This document shows positions 17,704 to 26,722 of a stretch of DNA of 64,000 nt, in pieces. Position 1 is the stretch's first letter. Each line of letters begins with the position of its first letter. Made by a program: the position numbers and the translations under genes. This DNA is from Terricaulis silvestris (GTDB lineage: Bacteria > Pseudomonadota > Alphaproteobacteria > Caulobacterales > Aquidulcibacteraceae). Under the pieces are notes generated by a model. It searched no databases, was not told where the DNA came from, and worked only from the letters and a program-made list of their open reading frames with translations. The stretch lies in the NCBI RefSeq assembly GCF_009792355.1, contig NZ_CP047045.1:682001-746000 (forward strand), written 5' to 3'.

Positions 17704-18729
17704 TTAGCTCTCCGCCGCGATGCGAACCGGTTCGCCGTCGCGTACGTAAGCAGCGCCGGCCGAGACAACGCGCTCTCCCGCCGCTAACCCGTCCACTATC
17801 AGCACGCCATTCTGAGTGACGCCCGCGGTGCGCACCGGCCGCCGCCGCGCCACGTTCTCCGCGTCGATCACAAACACGACGCCTTGATCGGCGCGCGCGT
17901 CGAGCAACGCCAACGTCGGGACGATCAGCGCGTTCTCGGTCGCAACGCTGGCAAGGGCCGCGATTTCAACCGCCGCGACCATGCCGCTCCGCAGGCCTTC
18001 GGCGTTTTGAACTTCAATCTCGACTTCGAAAGCGCCAGTGCTGTCGTCGCCTTGCGCGCCGACACGCGCGACGCGTCCGCTGCGCGCGTCACCCAAACCA
18101 GCCACGCGCACGATCGCTGCATCACCAACACGCACACGTGCGGCGGATGTCGACGCCACCGGTGCGCGCACCACGACACCCGATCCGGTTTCACCGAAGC
18201 TCAGAATCGCCGCGTTCGCCGCAACGGATTGCGCCGGATCCGCGCGCCGGCGCAGGATCACGCCATCCGCCGGCGCCGTCAGCACTGAAGAGTCGCGGGC
18301 ACGCTCGACAGCAAGTCGCGCATCTTCGAGCCGCGCCTCGGAAACAAAGCCGCGCTCGTACAATTCCTGCGTCCGCGCCAGATCGCGCTCCGCATTGGCG
18401 CGTGCCAGAGCCGCTTCGTTCGGATTGGAGCCAACACTGGTCCGCCTCAACGTCGCCAAACGCTGGCCCCGCTGCACGATATCGCCGGCGTCGACGGCGA
18501 TCGTCGCCACAACGCCGGGCGCGTTGAACGCGAGATCCGCTTCGCGCTTGAAGCCAACCAGCCCGCTGGCCTGCACGGCGCCGGGCGCGCTTTCCGAGGC
18601 CACTTCGACGACCTGGACCAGCGGGCCTTCGCCCGCAGGCGCGCTTTCGGCGTCGCCGTCCGCGCTGCCGCAGCCGGCCAAAAGCGCAGCGGCGACCAAA
18701 AACCCTATAAAATTAGACCGTTGCAGCAC
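17704..18729 (-). CDS. RND periplasmic adaptor (HlyD/MFP family), lipoprotein
   Basis: A 341-residue membrane-fusion protein joining the RND permease to an outer-membrane channel. The N-terminus is a lipoprotein signal with the lipobox LAGC (Cys20), followed by a split lipoyl/barrel-sandwich domain (VQASGLVGF and GDIVQRGQRLATL), a short helical hairpin (ERDLARTQELYERGF), and a beta-barrel domain. It is the first gene of the adaptor-permease pair. A short inverted sequence at 18738-18758 just upstream may be an operator. Confidence 0.9.
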   Translation of the reverse strand: MLQRSNFIGFLVAAALLAGCGSADGDAESAPAGEGPLVQVVEVASESAPGAVQASGLVGFKREADLAFNAPGVVATIAVDAGDIVQRGQRLATLRRTSVGSNPNEAALARANAERDLARTQELYERGFVSEARLEDARLAVERARDSSVLTAPADGVILRRRADPAQSVAANAAILSFGETGSGVVVRAPVASTSAARVRVGDAAIVRVAGLGDARSGRVARVGAQGDDSTGAFEVEIEVQNAEGLRSGMVAAVEIAALASVATENALIVPTLALLDARADQGVVFVIDAENVARRRPVRTAGVTQNGVLIVDGLAAGERVVSAGAAYVRDGEPVRIAAES

Positions 18730-18737
18730 AGGGACTC

Positions 18738-18758
18738 CCTATCGCTGAACGATATAGG
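18738..18758. promoter_or_regulatory. Possible operator upstream of the RND adaptor
   Basis: An imperfect inverted repeat, TATCG (18740-18744) and CGATA (18750-18754) with a 5-base centre, lies 9 bases before the adaptor start, where a repressor could block transcription. No regulator gene adjoins the pump. Weak evidence. Confidence 0.3.
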
Positions 18759-18814
18759 AATTATTCAACGATCACAACGCCGATTTGGCGCGATCACGCG
18801 AATTTTTCCGACGT

Positions 18815-19309
18815 TTACCAGATGATGGTGACGACGACCGTGTCGGAATAGCCGCCGGGCGTGGTCGCCGTGGTCGGGTAGGCGCGGCCGAACATTTCCC
18901 GCGACGTCGTCCAGTGGCCGATGCTCAACAGGCCGCCAGTGATCGTGGTGTTGGCGGCGCCGCCTGTGAGGTCGCCCCACACCGGGGCGTTCACCGCTGA
19001 GCCGGTGTAGATATTGTACAGGAGCTGCTGAGCGCCTGCGGTGCGCATCTGGCGCGCAGCCATTGAGCCATACAAACCATCGTCAAGCCGCGCGATCACC
19101 GATGGCGCGACGTCGGCGACGCCCGTGCAATCCACTTCGATCACACCGGAGGCCTGTTGTTCGCCATCGAGCGGACTGAACGAGTCAAACGTGATGTCGC
19201 TTGCGGTGACGGTGCAAGAGCATCCGACGAGCGGGATGCAGAGCAAGGCGTGCGCTGGCGCCGCGCCGAGCACGAGAAAGAGAGCGGCAAGACAAAGCGC
19301 GCCCCTCAT
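18815..19309 (-). CDS. Spore coat U (SCPU) domain fimbrial subunit, distal
   Basis: A 164-residue secreted protein with a signal peptide ending near AHALLC and a C-terminal SCPU domain (the pattern ends SDTVVVTIIW). SCPU proteins are pilins of archaic chaperone-usher systems such as Csu. ATG at 19309 overlaps the usher stop (ATGA), so it is translated with it. An alternative GTG three codons upstream is less likely. The N-terminal cysteine-rich piece (LLCIPLVGCSCTV) differs from the first subunit at 22198, suggesting a tip or adaptor role; that role is inferred. Confidence 0.8.
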   Translation of the reverse strand: MRGALCLAALFLVLGAAPAHALLCIPLVGCSCTVTASDITFDSFSPLDGEQQASGVIEVDCTGVADVAPSVIARLDDGLYGSMAARQMRTAGAQQLLYNIYTGSAVNAPVWGDLTGGAANTTITGGLLSIGHWTTSREMFGRAYPTTATTPGGYSDTVVVTIIW

Positions 19310-21528
19310 GCGGCACACGAGATGACGAGATCAGGGCTTGTTACGTTTTCGCCGCCGGCCGTTGAACAGCGCCGATTTGACGCCAGTTCGAACACATCGC
19401 CCCTTTCAAGTCCGAGAAGGACGACGCGTCCATTCGCTCCAATCGGAAAGCGTGCGCCGTCGCGAAGGCGGATCAGGATATCGCCGCGCATCGCGAACGC
19501 GCCATTGGCCATTCTCGCGTGCGCTTCCGTCAGCGTTTGCGTAGATTCCGTAAATCGCACAACGACGCCAGCGCCTTCACCGGGCGCCACGCGGATTTCT
19601 GTCGCCGCCGTCGCGTGATCGAAGGGCAAATCGTCCGCGGATAGGGAAATGGCGTTGACGTCGTATGGCCGCAACCCAGTTGCAATCACGCGCCCATCCC
19701 GCCCGGTCGCGCCAATATTGAGTCGATCGCGGGCGATCCCAACATTCGGCGAGCCGACATCAACCAGCGCGAAGGCGCCGCGAATCGGCCGTGCGGCAAA
19801 ACGATAGCCCTCGATTGCGCCAATGCTGCCGCTGTGCTGCAGACGGGCGCCCACGTCTTCTTGGGTCCGGGCCACCTGCACGACGGTATCGCCGATGCGA
19901 CCGCGCCGTGAGCCGGAAAACTCCAGCCGTTGCTGGCGGCCGAACACGCTGCGCGCGCGCCAACCATCGCCGCCGCCAAATGCCGGCGAGCGCTGCGATG
20001 AGGCGCGATAGGTCGCTCCATAGTCGTCGATCTCGTAGGCAAAGCTGTGCGAAATGTCGCTATCGAGCGCCAGCGCAAAATGAAGTCCGAACGAAAGCTC
20101 GCGTTCCTCGCGCTCGGTGTAGAGCAACCGCGCCGTCAGCGTGCCGAAGGTCAAATCCGGCGAATAGGAGAGAGCGTAGGTGCGTGCCTCACTCGCCTCG
20201 ACCTCATCGACCGCGGCGGCGACGAATGACGCGGAGCCGTAATGTTCCAGGTTAACGCTGGCCTGCATAGCGGTGCTGCGAAGCAAACGGTTGTCGCGAA
20301 GGCCAAGCATACTAAACGATGGATCGCGCGTTTCGCTTTGAAGGCCGAGCGACCAGCGGCTGGTTTGATAGAGCCACGCCGCCTCCGTGGCGCCGCCATC
20401 AGCCGTTTCGGCGTGCGCCAACCGCACTTGCCCAAACATGATGTGCGCAGCTGTTGCTCCGGCCTGAAACGTCGTGCTGGCGTCGCCCACATCGATGCCG
20501 GCTTCTGCGGTCACCGTGTTGGTGAGACCAAGCCGATAGCGCCCAGATACAAAACTCTCGCCGTAGTCCGCGTTCTCGCGTCCAAACGCCAGACGCTCCG
20601 CGCCGGCCGAAACGCTCCAATCGGACAAGCCGGGCCGCAGCAACGCCATGCTCACGAAGAAGGGCCGTGTAATGACCTGCTGACGGCCGGCGACATCTGT
20701 CACCACAAGCTCCGCTTCGCCGGCGCCGGTCACCAGTGGCGCGTTCTCAAACGCAAATGGCCCTGCCGCCACGTGCTCACGGGCGCGCAGCGCGCCATCG
20801 ACGTAGAGCTCGACCGTTGATGCCGATTGCGCTTCGCCGCTCAGCGTGGCTGTCGGGTGCGTGATCAGCGAAGGCTGAAGACCAAAATGCCGCCCGATCT
20901 GAACACCGCCAAACCGAACTGGCGCGCCGCTGGCGGCGATCGCGCTGGAATCGCCGATGCGCATGCGCAGGTGTTGTTCGGGGCGGTCGACGGTCCAACG
21001 TGTCTCCAGCCGCGCCAAGCCGCGCGCTTCGCCGGTGCTCGCGCCGAGCCAACTGCTTTCGACCAATCCCCACGGTCCGAACATGGCGCCTTCAGCAACG
21101 CCGGACGCTACGACGCCGCGCCCATCCAGCCATTGCGCTTCGGCGTCGTAGTTCATGTAGGCGCCGCGCGCGTTCTGCAGTGGCGAAGCCGTGTGTTCTG
21201 CCCTCGGCGCCAGACGCTGCACGTCGAAGCATCGCGCCGAACAAGTGAGCACAATCGCCGCGGCCGCATCGTCCAGCGCGTAGGTCAGTCCCGGCACCGA
21301 CGCCAAGCTGACGCGCTCTTCGGCGCCCGGCGCTTGAATCGACAGCCGCGCAAGGTCGGCGCGCGAAACGAGCACGTCGTCGCCCCGACGCCACGCGAAG
21401 GTGTCGAGTGCCGTGTCGCGGGCGGGCAGGCGCAATTGCGTTACAAAGGGTGCTGCGTCCTCCGCCCAGGCCGGCGCGGCCAGCGCGAGACTAGCGCAGA
21501 GAAGCGCGGTCGTCCGAATACTCGACAT
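19306..21528 (-). CDS. Fimbrial outer-membrane usher protein
   Basis: A 740-residue usher forming the outer-membrane pore through which fimbrial subunits are assembled. A signal peptide (ALAAPAWAED) is followed by an N-terminal chaperone-binding region, a long beta-barrel, and C-terminal plug-like domains with GRDGRVIATGLRPYDVN. It is slightly shorter than classical FimD/PapC. ATG at 21528 lies 38 bases inside the 3' end of the chaperone gene; this start begins exactly with the signal peptide, whereas upstream extension does not. The gene order chaperone-usher-subunit supports the call. Confidence 0.88.
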   Translation of the reverse strand: MSSIRTTALLCASLALAAPAWAEDAAPFVTQLRLPARDTALDTFAWRRGDDVLVSRADLARLSIQAPGAEERVSLASVPGLTYALDDAAAAIVLTCSARCFDVQRLAPRAEHTASPLQNARGAYMNYDAEAQWLDGRGVVASGVAEGAMFGPWGLVESSWLGASTGEARGLARLETRWTVDRPEQHLRMRIGDSSAIAASGAPVRFGGVQIGRHFGLQPSLITHPTATLSGEAQSASTVELYVDGALRAREHVAAGPFAFENAPLVTGAGEAELVVTDVAGRQQVITRPFFVSMALLRPGLSDWSVSAGAERLAFGRENADYGESFVSGRYRLGLTNTVTAEAGIDVGDASTTFQAGATAAHIMFGQVRLAHAETADGGATEAAWLYQTSRWSLGLQSETRDPSFSMLGLRDNRLLRSTAMQASVNLEHYGSASFVAAAVDEVEASEARTYALSYSPDLTFGTLTARLLYTEREERELSFGLHFALALDSDISHSFAYEIDDYGATYRASSQRSPAFGGGDGWRARSVFGRQQRLEFSGSRRGRIGDTVVQVARTQEDVGARLQHSGSIGAIEGYRFAARPIRGAFALVDVGSPNVGIARDRLNIGATGRDGRVIATGLRPYDVNAISLSADDLPFDHATAATEIRVAPGEGAGVVVRFTESTQTLTEAHARMANGAFAMRGDILIRLRDGARFPIGANGRVVLLGLERGDVFELASNRRCSTAGGENVTSPDLVISCAA

Positions 21529-22201
21529 GGACCAACCGCTCTGTTTGCGAACCGCCCGCTTCCGATGCCCGCACCCGAATGGTGCGCGCACGGAGCGGTA
21601 ATGCGATCTCGACCGATGTTCCCGCGAGCAGGTAGCGCGGCGCCTCGAGTGCGCCGGCGTCCATATCCTCCACGGCGCCAATCTGCGCATGCGCGCGGCC
21701 CGTGTTGGTCAGCTGAAGAACGCGACCGCCATCGCGCATGAGAGTGCTTGTTTGGATGGACCCGCGCGCATCCTCCGGCCGCACAAAAACCGGCAACGAC
21801 ATCTCGAGTGAGAAGCCCAGCACGTTGAGGCCCTCACGCAACGCGGGCAATTCGCGCATGATGATGCGATAGGAGCGTTCGCCCGCCGCGCCCGCGGTTG
21901 TCACCACACCGAGGCGAACGACCTGCTCCGTCTCGGGCGCAATCTCGAACACGCCCGGCGCCAACAACAGATCCTGTGTCGGCGTCAGAATGTCCTCACC
22001 GTTCTCTTGCCGCCATTCGTAGGCGTCGATCTCGAACGCCACCGGACGCGCGCGCCCATTGCGGACTCGCAGCGACGTGATGTTGTGATCGCCCGTCATC
22101 ACGATCATCACCGGCGCGACCTGGATGCCACCGGTCTGCGCCTCGGCAGGCGCGGAAGCGGCGAGGGCGCCGATCGCGAGGATGACGAGCGAGCGGCTCA
22201 C
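21491..22201 (-). CDS. Periplasmic pilus-assembly chaperone (PapD-like)
   Basis: A 236-residue periplasmic chaperone with signal peptide (ASAPAEAQ), an N-terminal immunoglobulin-like domain beginning GIQVAPVMIVM, the strand pattern LRVRNGRARPVAFEIDAYEW, and FEIAPETEQVVRLG, the usual G1/F1 region that completes pilin subunits. GTG at 22201 overlaps the upstream subunit stop (GTGA). It should deliver SCPU subunits to the usher encoded next. Sequence style (Csu-like rather than FimC-like) and the SCPU partners indicate the archaic chaperone-usher clade. Confidence 0.88.
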   Translation of the reverse strand: MSRSLVILAIGALAASAPAEAQTGGIQVAPVMIVMTGDHNITSLRVRNGRARPVAFEIDAYEWRQENGEDILTPTQDLLLAPGVFEIAPETEQVVRLGVVTTAGAAGERSYRIIMRELPALREGLNVLGFSLEMSLPVFVRPEDARGSIQTSTLMRDGGRVLQLTNTGRAHAQIGAVEDMDAGALEAPRYLLAGTSVEIALPLRARTIRVRASEAGGSQTERLVHVEYSDDRASLR

Positions 22202-22701
22202 CACGTCACCGTGACCGTGATGGTGTCCGAGAAATTTCCCGAGGGCACGGTTTGGGTCATTGGAACTCGGCCATAAACGTCGATCGTCGCCGCGCTTCCC
22301 GTCCCTGATCCCGCGAGAGTATTCGAGCCGACGTTGGCGCCCCAAAGCGTCGTCCGGCCGGCATTCTGATAGAGCGTGTAGCCGAGGAAATACGTGTCGC
22401 CGCTATCAGCCATATAGCGGGTCGCCGTGGAGGCGCCCGTGCCTTCACCAAGGTCGAGGCCGACATTGTACGACGTTCCGTTGGTGCAGGTGAGGCTCAG
22501 CGTCGTTGCCGCATCCAGGTTGGACGCGGCGACGGGATTGTAGTCGCCGAAGTCGAGATCGTTGGCTACAATCTCACACGTCGCCAGCACGTTCGCGGTG
22601 ACCGTGAACGTATCTGTATCGGTGCCCGCGTGCGCGTTCATTGGCGCGAGAACCGCCGTTGCAAACGCGCCGGCGATCAAGATCGTTATTACCCGAGCCA
22701 T
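22198..22701 (-). CDS. Spore coat U (SCPU) domain fimbrial subunit, major
   Basis: A 167-residue secreted subunit. The signal peptide (ILIAGAFATAVLAPMNAHA) precedes a single SCPU domain: TFTVTANVLATCEI, a central LSLTCTNGTSYNVGLD, and the terminal SDTITVTVTW. Two cysteines fit the conserved disulfide. ATG at 22701 is used; an upstream ATG at 22782, one base into the TadG-like stop codon, would add a non-secretory extension but would make translation coupled. As the first subunit gene it is the probable main pilin of the fibre. Confidence 0.83.
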   Translation of the reverse strand: MARVITILIAGAFATAVLAPMNAHAGTDTDTFTVTANVLATCEIVANDLDFGDYNPVAASNLDAATTLSLTCTNGTSYNVGLDLGEGTGASTATRYMADSGDTYFLGYTLYQNAGRTTLWGANVGSNTLAGSGTGSAATIDVYGRVPMTQTVPSGNFSDTITVTVTW

Positions 22702-22781
22702 GACTCCAGCCAAATGCTGTTGGGCAAAAGAAATCGTGTGAACGGCGCGCCCCGCGGCGCTTATCAGTCTTGCACTCGACA

Positions 22782-24440
22782 TCACGCCACCAATGCAGCG
22801 CCGCCGCAGCGCACGCCGTTCACTCGGACGTCGGCTTCGCCGAGGCGTACGCCCAGGAGATCCGACAACCCATTGACCAATCCATCCAACGGCGCCGCCG
22901 CTGTCGTAAGCGCGCCTCGCACCGAGCTCGTCACGGCGCCGGTGCTTAGTCCAAGCCCGCCAGCGGCGACCGTGAGATTGGTTCGTCCCAGCAAGCTTGA
23001 GATTGTCGCCTGCGCCGTGTCGCGCGTGTGCACTTGTTTGACCACGCCGCCATCGATGTCGCTGCCATTGAAACGGACCTGCTGCCAAGCTTGGCCGCCG
23101 AGTTCGACGCGGCCTTCACCCTGGACCCGGATCGGGCCCACGCGAACGAGATCGGCGCGGGTAGGGTGCAAGGCGGTGCGGAAATCGTCGAGCCGCGACG
23201 TGTTGATGTCGCCCAGGCTCAGACTGCCGATGCTCGGCGCAACGTCCAGCGTGACTTCGCGGTCGCGCGGATCGAAACCGCAGCGAATACTGTTGAGCCG
23301 CGCCTGCGCGGACGCCATTTCCAATAGGATCGGTAGGCGCACATTTGCCAGGGCGCCGAGTGCGCCGGCCGGGCGCACCTGGGCCTGGATGAAAAGACGC
23401 ATCTGCGCGGTTCGGATGATGACATTCTCGTCGTCGGTTACGGCAAGCCATGGCGAATTGTTCGGCCGTTCGCCGATGGCAAGCCACACGTCGGTGGACG
23501 CCAAGCCCGGTACGCCCGCGCCCAGATTGAGACGCACCTGGCGGTCGCCGCCGGCGATCTGCAGTACGGCGGTCGCCAGATCCATCGCGCTCACTTGGAT
23601 CTGCGATGCGCCCAGTTGCGCGGTGTGATCCTGTTGTGCGTAAGGGCCAAGATCGATCAACGTATCGAGCGGGCCAACCGAACCCGCATACTCCGCAGCC
23701 TGCGCCAATTGGCGCATGGCGCGCTCGGCGCGCGGTTCTTGCCCCGCCAGCACATCAGCCAGCGCATGCAAGGCGACCGGCGCTTCGACGCGAGACGACA
23801 ACGTCTCCTCGTAGGTGCCCGCTTCCAGGTTCATCCGAGTCCGCAGCGCATCGACGAAGGACAAGAGCTCAACGTCAGCGTTCAGGAGCGAGTTATAGTC
23901 CATCACCGAGAGCGAGACGCTGCTGCCGGTGAGGCCGCTCAGCACTTGGTTGGCGACGCCGCCGTTGAGCGCAAGCAAGCGCGAGCCGATCTGGAAACTG
24001 GCCAGCTGTGTTTGCGCCGCCGTAGCCCGGCGTGTGATGGTCATGCGTCCGCTGGGGATGAACAGCTTGCCGAAGAACAACGGCGTGGAGGTTGTCACCT
24101 CGACGTTCACTGCGTTAGGTCCCGGCGCATTAGGTCGGAAGCGCTCGCCTGGCCGTATGGAACGATCCGGCGCATATGTTCCGCGCACGATGCGAATGCG
24201 GGCGTCGTGCGACCACCGGTTGGCGGACACGGTGGCGGTGGCGAGCGCTTCCGCTTGCGCCGGGTTCTGGATCGCGGCGAGGGCGGCGAGATCCGCGGTG
24301 CCCTGCAGCCTTCGAGATTCGAGATAGACCGAGCCCACGTCGGTTGCGAGGCCGGCGAAACCGATTAGCATCACGCTGCTCAGCGCCGTCAGCACCGAGA
24401 TGCCGCCTCCGCGTGCCCCAATGAAGGTATGGAGGGACAT
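22782..24440 (-). CDS. TadG-like pilus-assembly protein
   Basis: A 552-residue protein with the TadG N-terminus: a short cytoplasmic start (TFIGARGGGISVL), a transmembrane segment at about 14-36, and GSVYLESRRLQGTADLAALAA, the conserved motif after it. The rest is a long extracytoplasmic region without recognised domain. TadG proteins are pseudopilin-like or envelope factors of tight-adherence (Tad) systems. The start overlaps the TadE-like stop by one base and the gene leads directly into the fimbrial genes; the ATPase, platform and secretin genes of a Tad system are absent. Confidence 0.82.
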   Translation of the reverse strand: MSLHTFIGARGGGISVLTALSSVMLIGFAGLATDVGSVYLESRRLQGTADLAALAAIQNPAQAEALATATVSANRWSHDARIRIVRGTYAPDRSIRPGERFRPNAPGPNAVNVEVTTSTPLFFGKLFIPSGRMTITRRATAAQTQLASFQIGSRLLALNGGVANQVLSGLTGSSVSLSVMDYNSLLNADVELLSFVDALRTRMNLEAGTYEETLSSRVEAPVALHALADVLAGQEPRAERAMRQLAQAAEYAGSVGPLDTLIDLGPYAQQDHTAQLGASQIQVSAMDLATAVLQIAGGDRQVRLNLGAGVPGLASTDVWLAIGERPNNSPWLAVTDDENVIIRTAQMRLFIQAQVRPAGALGALANVRLPILLEMASAQARLNSIRCGFDPRDREVTLDVAPSIGSLSLGDINTSRLDDFRTALHPTRADLVRVGPIRVQGEGRVELGGQAWQQVRFNGSDIDGGVVKQVHTRDTAQATISSLLGRTNLTVAAGGLGLSTGAVTSSVRGALTTAAAPLDGLVNGLSDLLGVRLGEADVRVNGVRCGGAALVA

Positions 24441-24916
24441 CAGAGCCCGCCCAGTCGGATGGTGGCTGTGCGCGAAATGTCCGGCGACGGCACCGGCAGC
24501 AACGATTCAAAGGACCAGTAGACATCCTCGCGGGCGTCATACGTGACACTGATGGCCATGGTCTCGCCAGTGCGGCGTACCTCTAGTTGTGAAAGCTGTC
24601 CGCGCATGAAGGCTTGGCCGGCGAGGCTGGCCGTCGCCGATTCGCGCGCCAGCAACAGCCGTTCGTCATCGTCCAGGCCAGCGATCGCGGCGCGCGCGGC
24701 GTCGTTCGCCAGCTGTTGTACCGTGTGTGCGGTAAGAAAATATCCGCCGTACGTCACCATGCCGAGCATCAGAAGGATGAGCACCGGCCCAACGATCGCG
24801 AACTCGACTGCGGCCGTGCCGGCGCGTTCCTTGGAGAACCGGCGCACCGGTGATCCGTCGAAGCGCGGCAGCACAACAGCCTTGAAAAACGGCGACAACC
24901 TGAGAGCGAACGCCAT
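24440..24916 (-). CDS. TadE-like minor pseudopilin
   Basis: A 158-residue protein with the TadE-like signature RAGTAAVEFAIVGPVLILLMLGMV at about 31-54, a G-x3-VEF prepilin-peptidase-type cleavage region followed by a hydrophobic helix, and TVQQLANDAARAA after it. It is the first gene of a six-gene minus-strand operon that continues with TadG-like, SCPU, chaperone, usher and SCPU genes. TadE normally supports Flp pilus biogenesis. It has no Flp pilin partner here. Confidence 0.82.
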   Translation of the reverse strand: MAFALRLSPFFKAVVLPRFDGSPVRRFSKERAGTAAVEFAIVGPVLILLMLGMVTYGGYFLTAHTVQQLANDAARAAIAGLDDDERLLLARESATASLAGQAFMRGQLSQLEVRRTGETMAISVTYDAREDVYWSFESLLPVPSPDISRTATIRLGGL

Positions 24917-25118
24917 TTAACAGCCCCCGTAACACGAGGCCATCATGCCGCCGGGTCGTTGCGATCTCGGGCCATCACATTGTGTGGAATGTACGCAAAA
25001 TCCAAGTTTCTAGCTGTTAGTAACGCACGGCTGCTGACATATCTCATTTGCGCTCCCTTGCGGTCACAGTCAGCCTAGGAAGCACGTGAAGGTTGTAATG
25101 TCTTATTCAACAAAGTCA

Positions 25119-25135
25119 GAACTCTCGGAGAGTTC
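25119..25135. promoter_or_regulatory. Perfect 17-bp palindrome before the Phd-PAS gene
   Basis: GAACTCTC and GAGAGTTC are separated by one G, a perfect inverted repeat ending 18 bases before the ATG at 25154. The position suits an operator overlapping the promoter or leader of the Phd-PAS gene, or a short hairpin in its mRNA. Phd/YefM proteins usually autoregulate through such palindromes. Confidence 0.5.
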
Positions 25136-25153
25136 GCAAACCGAATAGAGCTG

Positions 25154-26056
25154 ATGACAAACCGGATCGCAGTTTCGTCTGCGGAATTCATTCGCAACAT
25201 CGGGTATTGGCAGAGCGAAGCGCTGCGCCAGCCGATTGCGATTACGCACCACGGCCGCGAACGCCTGGTGCTCGCCGCACCCGACGCGGTGCATGCAGAG
25301 GGCGCCGCGCAATCGGAAGCCGTCCTCGCCGCGCTCAGGGCGGATTTCGCCAGCGTGCTCGAAAACCTCGACGAAGGGTTTCTTCTTGTCGATGCGCAAC
25401 TGCATATCGTGTCGAGCAACGCAACCGCGGAGGCATTCACTGGCCGTACCCGCGATCAATTGCGCGGCGCTCAGGTTTTCGACGTCTTGCCCCAGCCGCT
25501 CGGTTCTATTTTGGGCGATCGTCTGCAGCGCGTCATACGCTCTCGCAAACAGGAGTCTGTTGACGCCGGCAGTTTTGACGGGCGCGCCATCTCCATGAAC
25601 GTCTTTCCGATGGCCAAAGGCGCCGCGGCGCTGTTCACCAACACCACCGAGCAGCAGCACTTGCGCCGTGAGCTTGAGCAAAGTGCGGCCCTCGACGCCG
25701 CCGTGCGCCGCCATCCCCAGGCCGCCGCGATGCGGCTCGATAGCCGCGCGCGCATCGCGGCTATCGATGAGCATTTTTGCGTCTGGTCCGGCTTCAGCGG
25801 GGCCGATGTGCTCGGCCACCGCTTCATCGATCTGATCTCGCCGCCACATCGGCGCGAGGCCGGCGAAGCCATCGAAGGCGTCCTACGCGAGGCGCTGGGC
25901 CGCGACATCGCGCTCACCTTGCTCGGCAAGAGGGGCGAAGAGATGAGGGGCGTCTTGTCGCTCGCGCCCATTGTGGTGGACAGCGTCGCGCATGGCGCCC
26001 AGGCGTTGTGGGTGCCGACTCAAGATGACGCCGACGAGCGCCAACACGCCGCTTAA
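25154..26056 (+). CDS. Phd/YefM-like N-terminal domain fused to PAS sensory domains
   Basis: A 300-residue cytoplasmic protein. Residues about 5-46 (SSAEFIRNIGYWQSEALRQP, then ITHHGRERLVLAA) match the DNA-binding half of Phd/YefM antitoxins. Residues about 65-165 form a PAS domain (LENLDEGFLLVDAQLHIVS), and about 190-285 a second PAS-like module (ARIAAIDEHFCVWSGFSGADVLG). No kinase, GGDEF or toxin partner is attached or adjacent. This suggests a one-component regulator sensing a small ligand, redox or light, acting on DNA through the Phd fold; the function is inferred. A palindrome lies just upstream. Confidence 0.7.
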   Translation: MTNRIAVSSAEFIRNIGYWQSEALRQPIAITHHGRERLVLAAPDAVHAEGAAQSEAVLAALRADFASVLENLDEGFLLVDAQLHIVSSNATAEAFTGRTRDQLRGAQVFDVLPQPLGSILGDRLQRVIRSRKQESVDAGSFDGRAISMNVFPMAKGAAALFTNTTEQQHLRRELEQSAALDAAVRRHPQAAAMRLDSRARIAAIDEHFCVWSGFSGADVLGHRFIDLISPPHRREAGEAIEGVLREALGRDIALTLLGKRGEEMRGVLSLAPIVVDSVAHGAQALWVPTQDDADERQHAA

Positions 26057-26107
26057 CACACGCGAAACTAGTGGCGGCGGCGGCGCCTAGCCCTGTAACG
26101 TCCGCCC

Positions 26108-26707
26108 ATGGCGCGGACACAAGCGGCGGACTACGACGAACGAAAGGAAGCGATCGTTGAAACGGCCGCGGCCTTGTTCGCGCGTGAGAGCTTCAACGGT
26201 GCGTCGGTCGCTGATATCGCCAAGCGCGGCAAAATCTCGAAGAGCCTGATCTACCACTACTACCAGGCGAAGGAGGATATTCTCTACGACGTGATGATCA
26301 GCCATGTGCGTGCGCTGGAAGCCGCCGCGCGAGAGGTTGTCGATGCCGACGTGCGGCCCGAACGCAAGCTGCGTGAACTCGCGCACCGCTTCATGGCGCT
26401 CTATGTCGGCGCGGTGGACCGCCACAAGGTGTTGCTGAATGATCTGGATCATTTGCCAAAAGCACGACGCGCCGAGATCGTCACCGTTCAGCGCGGCCTG
26501 ATCGAGATCGTGCGCAAGCTGCTGTTGGAAATCGAGCCGGCGCTCAAGAAGAAGAGCGGCGCCGGTTTCGCCGCCGCGATGCTCTTCTTCGGCACGATCA
26601 ACTGGACCCACACCTGGTTCGATCCAAAGGGCCCCGTCAGCGCTGGCGCACTGGCCGAGATGGCGGTGGATCTAACATTGGGTGGTCTGGCGAAAGTAGC
26701 TGAGTAG
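26108..26707 (+). CDS. TetR-family regulator, candidate PaaR
   Basis: A 199-residue regulator. The N-terminal helix-turn-helix at about 10-55 contains FNGASVADIAKRGKISKSLI and YHYYQAKEDIL, and the C-terminal helical domain forms the ligand pocket and dimer interface. The sequence style resembles regulators of acyl-CoA and phenylacetyl-CoA catabolism. It is 2 kb from paaE, separated by a histidine kinase gene, and a TetR-type palindrome sits upstream of paaA, so a role as paa repressor is plausible but not shown. It ends 15 bases from the kinase gene, tail to tail. Confidence 0.75.
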   Translation: MARTQAADYDERKEAIVETAAALFARESFNGASVADIAKRGKISKSLIYHYYQAKEDILYDVMISHVRALEAAAREVVDADVRPERKLRELAHRFMALYVGAVDRHKVLLNDLDHLPKARRAEIVTVQRGLIEIVRKLLLEIEPALKKKSGAGFAAAMLFFGTINWTHTWFDPKGPVSAGALAEMAVDLTLGGLAKVAE

Positions 26708-26722
26708 CGACGCCCTAGGCGC

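Noticed and set aside
22702-23088. Long N-terminal extension of the first SCPU subunit
   Set aside because: The extension overlaps the TadG-like gene in another frame and would remove the signal peptide from the N-terminus; ATG at 22701 starts a normal signal peptide.
25154-26056. A toxin-antitoxin pair at the Phd-like gene
   Set aside because: No RelE/Doc/YoeB-like gene is adjacent, and the protein continues into PAS modules instead of a toxin-binding tail.
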